A DNA stretch of 34,787 bases from the NCBI GenBank assembly GCA_013178165.1, contig JABLXG010000034.1:1-34787 (forward strand). The letters are read 5' to 3'. This DNA is from Anaerolineae bacterium (GTDB taxonomy: Bacteria; Chloroflexota; Anaerolineae; Aggregatilineales; Ch27). Position 1 is the stretch's first letter. Each line of letters begins with the position of its first letter. Under the pieces are notes generated by a model that saw only the letters and a list, made by a program, of their open reading frames with translations, was not told where the DNA came from and ran no database searches. The position numbers were made by a program, and so were the translations under genes. Of this stretch, positions 32,053-34,787 are shown piece by piece.

Positions 32053-33536
32053 GGCAAAACCAGCACCTGGCCCACGTAAATCCGGTTAACGTTGGTGATG
32101 CCGTTCAGCCGGGCCAGTTGATCCAGGCGGACGCCGTAGCGCAGCGAGATCCGGTAGAGATTTTCTCCGCGCTGAACCACATGCGTGGCCGGTCGCTGTG
32201 GCGGGGGAGGCGGGACGGGCGTCACCGGAGCAACACCGGGGATGCGCAGTTGCTGACCGACTTTGATCAGGTTGGGGTTAAGGATACCGTTGAGTTGCAC
32301 CAGCGTGCCAACCGTGGTGTTAAACCGCGCTGCGATACGGCTGAGATTATCTCCTGCCACAACCACATACGTGATCGTGGGCTGTCCTCCGGGTACAGTC
32401 GTAGGAATCGGGGTCGGAGTCGGCAGAAGGCCCACTGGCGTTGCCGTCGGGATAATCCCGATCGATGTCAGGCTGAGTGTCGGTGTGGCGGAGGGCACGG
32501 GTTGCTCTCGAACCGGGATGATCAACTCCTGATCCACGTAGATTAGCGCTTCAGAATTGAGACCGTTTGCCCGGATGATCGCTTCAACGCTGCTGCCAAA
32601 ACGTAAGGCCAGCGCGCCGACCGTATCCCCGGCCACCACTTTGTAAACGATCTGGTAGGGGAATTCACCGGGGGATAGCGTCGGCGTAGCCGTCGCTGTC
32701 GCGGGAGCTGTAGCGGAGGGCTGGACGGTTTCATCAACTTCCTGAGTAGGCGTGGTCAGGCCGGGCGCCAGCGGTGTACTGGTTGGCCCGCTGACAGCCG
32801 TCGGCGTGGCCGTAGCAGAAGGTGTGCTGGTCGGCATGGTCGTTGAGGTCAGGGTTGGTTCGGCGCCCTGGGTGATGATCAGAGCAGCATTATCCAGGTA
32901 GACATTGTTGTTCTTCTGGGGTAAATCGAAGGTGGTGCGCACAAAGACGGTGATGCGATCGCTGACGTTTTCGGCGCGGACCGAAACCTGCCGGTATTCG
33001 TCATAGAATTCCAGCGGCAACGACCACAGGATGCGCTCGCTCTCGCCATCCGTGCCGCCGTTCGGGTCAATACCCACCTGAACCTGGACCCGGCCTGGAT
33101 TCTGGCTGACATCCGGATCATCCCCGGAGGTTGACCAGACGTACACGAAAACGCTGAACTGTACATCTGACCCCTGTGGAACCAGCACCTGCTGGTACAC
33201 CCCGCCGGTATGCGTGGCAAAAAAACTAAAGTATTCCTGAGCATTACTGCCTTGCAGGATACGCTCCAGGTTGCTGGCGCTGGCAGGCTGATATTCCGGT
33301 TTGAGGTTGCGGAAGCCTTCGTCGCCCGTTCGCTGGGGGACATGCCAGGCTGACCAGCCGTTGGCTACCAGGCGGGTGGTATCGCCGCCAAACGGGACAA
33401 ATGGGTCTTCAAAGCCAGGGTTGACCAGCAGATTGGTTTGCGCAGACGGCTCGGCAACAGCGGTTGGGATCGGCAACCAGCCTGCCAGTCCCAGAGCCAC
33501 CACCAACACGACCGGGATCAGAGGTCGAACGGTCAT
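32049..33536 (-). CDS. Secreted LysM protein with N-terminal beta-sandwich domain
   Basis: A 495-aa exported protein. Signal peptide at 1-28 (MTVRPLIPVVLVVALGLAGW). A beta-sandwich-like domain follows (about 33-220), with NPGFEDPFVPFGG near its start and VYLDNAALII at its end, in the style of carbohydrate-binding modules. A Thr/Pro/Ser linker (about 225-290) leads to three LysM domains: VYKVVAGDTVGALALRFG, TYVVVAGDNLSRIAARFN and THVVQRGENLYRISLRYG, the last two joined by a Pro-rich segment. It has no catalytic domain, so it probably binds cell wall or surface sugars. ATG 33536 follows GGGGGAG by 6 bases. It is the first gene of the operon ending at 29115. Confidence 0.85.
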   Translation of the reverse strand: MTVRPLIPVVLVVALGLAGWLPIPTAVAEPSAQTNLLVNPGFEDPFVPFGGDTTRLVANGWSAWHVPQRTGDEGFRNLKPEYQPASASNLERILQGSNAQEYFSFFATHTGGVYQQVLVPQGSDVQFSVFVYVWSTSGDDPDVSQNPGRVQVQVGIDPNGGTDGESERILWSLPLEFYDEYRQVSVRAENVSDRITVFVRTTFDLPQKNNNVYLDNAALIITQGAEPTLTSTTMPTSTPSATATPTAVSGPTSTPLAPGLTTPTQEVDETVQPSATAPATATATPTLSPGEFPYQIVYKVVAGDTVGALALRFGSSVEAIIRANGLNSEALIYVDQELIIPVREQPVPSATPTLSLTSIGIIPTATPVGLLPTPTPIPTTVPGGQPTITYVVVAGDNLSRIAARFNTTVGTLVQLNGILNPNLIKVGQQLRIPGVAPVTPVPPPPPQRPATHVVQRGENLYRISLRYGVRLDQLARLNGITNVNRIYVGQVLVLP

Positions 33537-33603
33537 GATGCACTCCCCCATCATCACAAGGCTTGGCTAACACGCGCGACAAGAAGCAATTGTCTGCTCT
33601 GGC

Positions 33604-33617
33604 GTGATAACGATCAC
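33604..33617. promoter_or_regulatory. CRP/FNR-like inverted repeat
   Basis: GTGATAACGATCAC reads GTGA-N6-TCAC, the CRP-family core, about 70 bases upstream of the LysM operon start. No matched promoter was clear next to it. Confidence 0.45.
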
Positions 33618-33724
33618 CACGCGATACCGGCATGACATCATACCCGCCGGACACGCCCCCATAGTAGCATGACAGGGCCACCAGTGAAAATGAAAACAGG
33701 CAAAACTCGCCAGGGACAAAACGA

Positions 33725-33759
33725 AAGAGGCAGGAGGCAAGGGTCAAGAGACAAGCGAC
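33725..33759 (+). repeat. Five tandem degenerate heptamers
   Basis: AAGAGGC, AGGAGGC, AAGGGTC, AAGAGAC and AAGCGAC in direct succession, consensus about ARGRGRC. No coding frame with family features covers them. Confidence 0.6.
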
Positions 33760-33908
33760 CGGAAAACCAGGAGAGCAGGACACCGGGAGATGACCCGCCA
33801 TGCGGCGATGCCTGGCGCAAGATACCCGGTCATCCCGCTATGCGTATCAGGGATGCCAAGAGAGGTTGGAGCATCGCTGTGGGCCGCGCAGGCAGTTCTT
33901 TCCGCTGT

Positions 33909-33930
33909 TCCCCCACTGCTCCCCCACTGC
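33909..33930 (+). repeat. Tandem duplication of an 11-mer
   Basis: TCCCCCACTGC occurs twice in a row, followed by related CCACTGC/CCCCTGC-type sequence to about 33967. Its complement resembles the GGGGAATGGGCAG patch near 18865. Confidence 0.6.
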
Positions 33931-34011
33931 CCACACCTATCCCCTGCTCACTGCTTCCATTCCCCTGAGAGTAGCGCCGCCTGATTGCAGCGCGACTTTG
34001 CCTGCGCCCAA

Positions 34012-34033
34012 TAAGAAAAGCGCCTACAGGCGC
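34012..34033 (-). terminator. Terminator of the receiver-domain gene
   Basis: On the minus strand GCGCC-TGTA-GGCGC is followed by TTTTCTT, about 36 bases after the stop at 34069. Confidence 0.75.
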
Positions 34034-34068
34034 CTTTGCTTTCGGTTCAGTCAGGGCTGGAGTATGAC

Positions 34069-34482
34069 TCAAGGACGCTTAACGACTGTCTTCTTGCCCT
34101 GCAACACACGCTCAATGCTGTTGATCAGTTCGGCTGGGCCAAACGGCTTGGTGATGTAGTCATCCACCTTGGCGATGTGCAGCCCCAGAACTTTGTCGAT
34201 GCTCTGCGACTTGGCGGTCACAATAATCACCGGGATATGAGCAACCTCAGGATCGTTCTTCATGCGCTGGTAAACTTCCCAGCCATCCATATCCGGCATC
34301 ATCAGGTCAAGGAGAACCACATCAGGGCGCTCCCGCCTGACTGCATCCAGACCGGCCCTGCCCCCTTCCGCACCAACCACTTCGATCCCTTTTCTGTTCA
34401 GGATCAGGCGGACGAGGTCGATCATCTCAGTCTCATCTTCGATGCAAACTACCCGGATGGTGCTCGCCTGTCCCGCGGTCAT
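34069..34482 (-). CDS. Response-regulator receiver-domain protein
   Basis: A 137-aa CheY-like receiver without output domain. Acidic residues Glu15-Asp16 (VCIEDE), phospho-acceptor Asp59 in VVLLDLMMPDMDGWEVY, switch Thr in VIIVTAKS and Lys in YITKPFGP are all present, so it should be phosphorylatable. It ends in a basic tail (QGKKTVVKRP). No kinase is visible nearby. The family includes diffusible regulators acting on other proteins. ATG 34482 has GGAGAC 7-12 bases upstream. A palindrome overlapping a -10-like TATGAT lies at 34524-34538. Confidence 0.9.
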   Translation of the reverse strand: MTAGQASTIRVVCIEDETEMIDLVRLILNRKGIEVVGAEGGRAGLDAVRRERPDVVLLDLMMPDMDGWEVYQRMKNDPEVAHIPVIIVTAKSQSIDKVLGLHIAKVDDYITKPFGPAELINSIERVLQGKKTVVKRP

Positions 34483-34523
34483 CGAACCGTCTCCGCTACT
34501 GCACGATTCTTCTCAGCACCTGT

Positions 34524-34538
34524 TGATAGTCTATCATA
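34524..34538 (-). promoter_or_regulatory. -10 with overlapping palindrome for the 34 kb receiver gene
   Basis: TGATAG-T-CTATCA (34524-34536) overlaps TATGAT (minus strand, 34538-34533). The -35 is weak. Confidence 0.4.
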
Positions 34539-34663
34539 CGCGACCAGTCGGTGTCTACAGGAGCGCCACGCCAAACTACCTGCACCTAGGCATGAGCACA
34601 GGTCATCAGCACCACGCGCCAGCTACCACACCACCGTCAGCCTCCCGGCTTCCTGCAAGACCC
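34539..34663. other. Non-coding stretch before the right-end repeats
   Basis: I see no gene, RNA or strong promoter in this stretch. The small open frames lack ribosome sites and recognisable protein features. Confidence 0.4.
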
Positions 34664-34787
34664 TGTCAAATCAAAAGATAATGTTACCGAGCGGAGACGG
34701 TTCGTTCATTTGATAATGTTACCGGGCTGTCCTCTCCTTTCTGGGAGTGTTGGGGAGCGAAAAGGGTCAAGTAGACGTTCTGGGTAT
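34664..34787. mobile_element. Possible IS21-type element end running out of the window
   Basis: TGTCAAATCAAAA at 34664 is followed by GATAATGTTACCGAGC (34677-34692), and GATAATGTTACCGGGC recurs at 34712-34727. Several short direct repeats at an end that begins with TGT are typical of IS21-family elements. No transposase frame is visible before the window stops, so this is a partial and uncertain call. Confidence 0.4.

Larger units (their letters stand above)
33537..34011. other. 475-base non-coding region upstream of the LysM operon
   Basis: No convincing gene. It contains a CRP/FNR-like inverted repeat (33604-33617), five degenerate heptamers (33725-33759) and an 11-base tandem duplication (33909-33930). 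Short frames here lack ribosome sites and family features. Confidence 0.55.

Noticed and set aside
33669-33968. Short plus-strand frame in the 33.5-34.0 kb gap
   Set aside because: Built on repeats, no ribosome site, composition unlike the neighbouring genes.
1-34787. CRISPR array or cas genes
   Set aside because: No regularly spaced direct repeats of 24-40 bases and no Cas-like protein were seen.

Overview
The window is GC-rich bacterial chromosome with densely packed genes on both strands. It most resembles Chloroflexota (Anaerolineae-like). That placement is inference from protein style, not from a marker-gene match: lipoproteins and LysM proteins with long Thr/Pro/Ala linkers, a BTAD (SARP-type) regulator, a STAND-TPR protein, many receiver-domain proteins and TTG/GTG starts. 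Housekeeping promoters are easy to read. Several show near-consensus -35/-10 hexamers with 17-base spacers in front of tRNA and protein genes.

Layout. 1-130: tail of a transposase and a possible IS end. 162-4836: peroxiredoxin, membrane-anchored molybdopterin oxidoreductase, tRNA-Gln and a GT-C-like membrane protein. 5007-8681: DUF4870 protein, tmRNA (ssrA) and the proline genes proB-proA. 8690-8910: a minus-strand structured RNA with its own promoter and terminator that I cannot assign to a family. 8976-16114: AIR-synthase-like protein, an hsp20-lon stress pair, a single receiver domain, a PHP-AlbA_2 fusion and a MogA/MoaB protein. 16136-21670: STAND-TPR protein, SAM methyltransferase and a low-complexity SH3-like lipoprotein. 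21772-24327: MaoC hydratase, cyclophilin, tRNA-Val, initiator tRNA-Met and a NarL-type regulator. 24419-26862: DUF971 gene, helix-hairpin-helix membrane protein, divergent BTAD regulator and tRNA-Arg. 26920-28987: a two-gene cassette of unknown function behind a strong promoter and a perfect 16-bp palindrome. 29115-33536: an overlapping four-gene operon (LysM protein, DUF192, LysM-M23 peptidase, Ca2+/H+ antiporter). 34069-34482: a receiver-domain protein. 34664-34787: direct repeats resembling an IS21-type end running out of the window.

How the parts may work together. proB and proA carry out the first two steps of proline synthesis. hsp20 and lon share one promoter and form a protein-quality unit, and tmRNA feeds tagged proteins to proteases of the Lon/Clp type. 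MogA/MoaB could supply the molybdenum cofactor used by the oxidoreductase. The four-gene operon points to envelope maintenance. The least explained elements are the 8.7-8.9 kb RNA, the 27-29 kb two-gene cassette, the PHP-AlbA_2 fusion and the BTAD regulator with a ruined P-loop.
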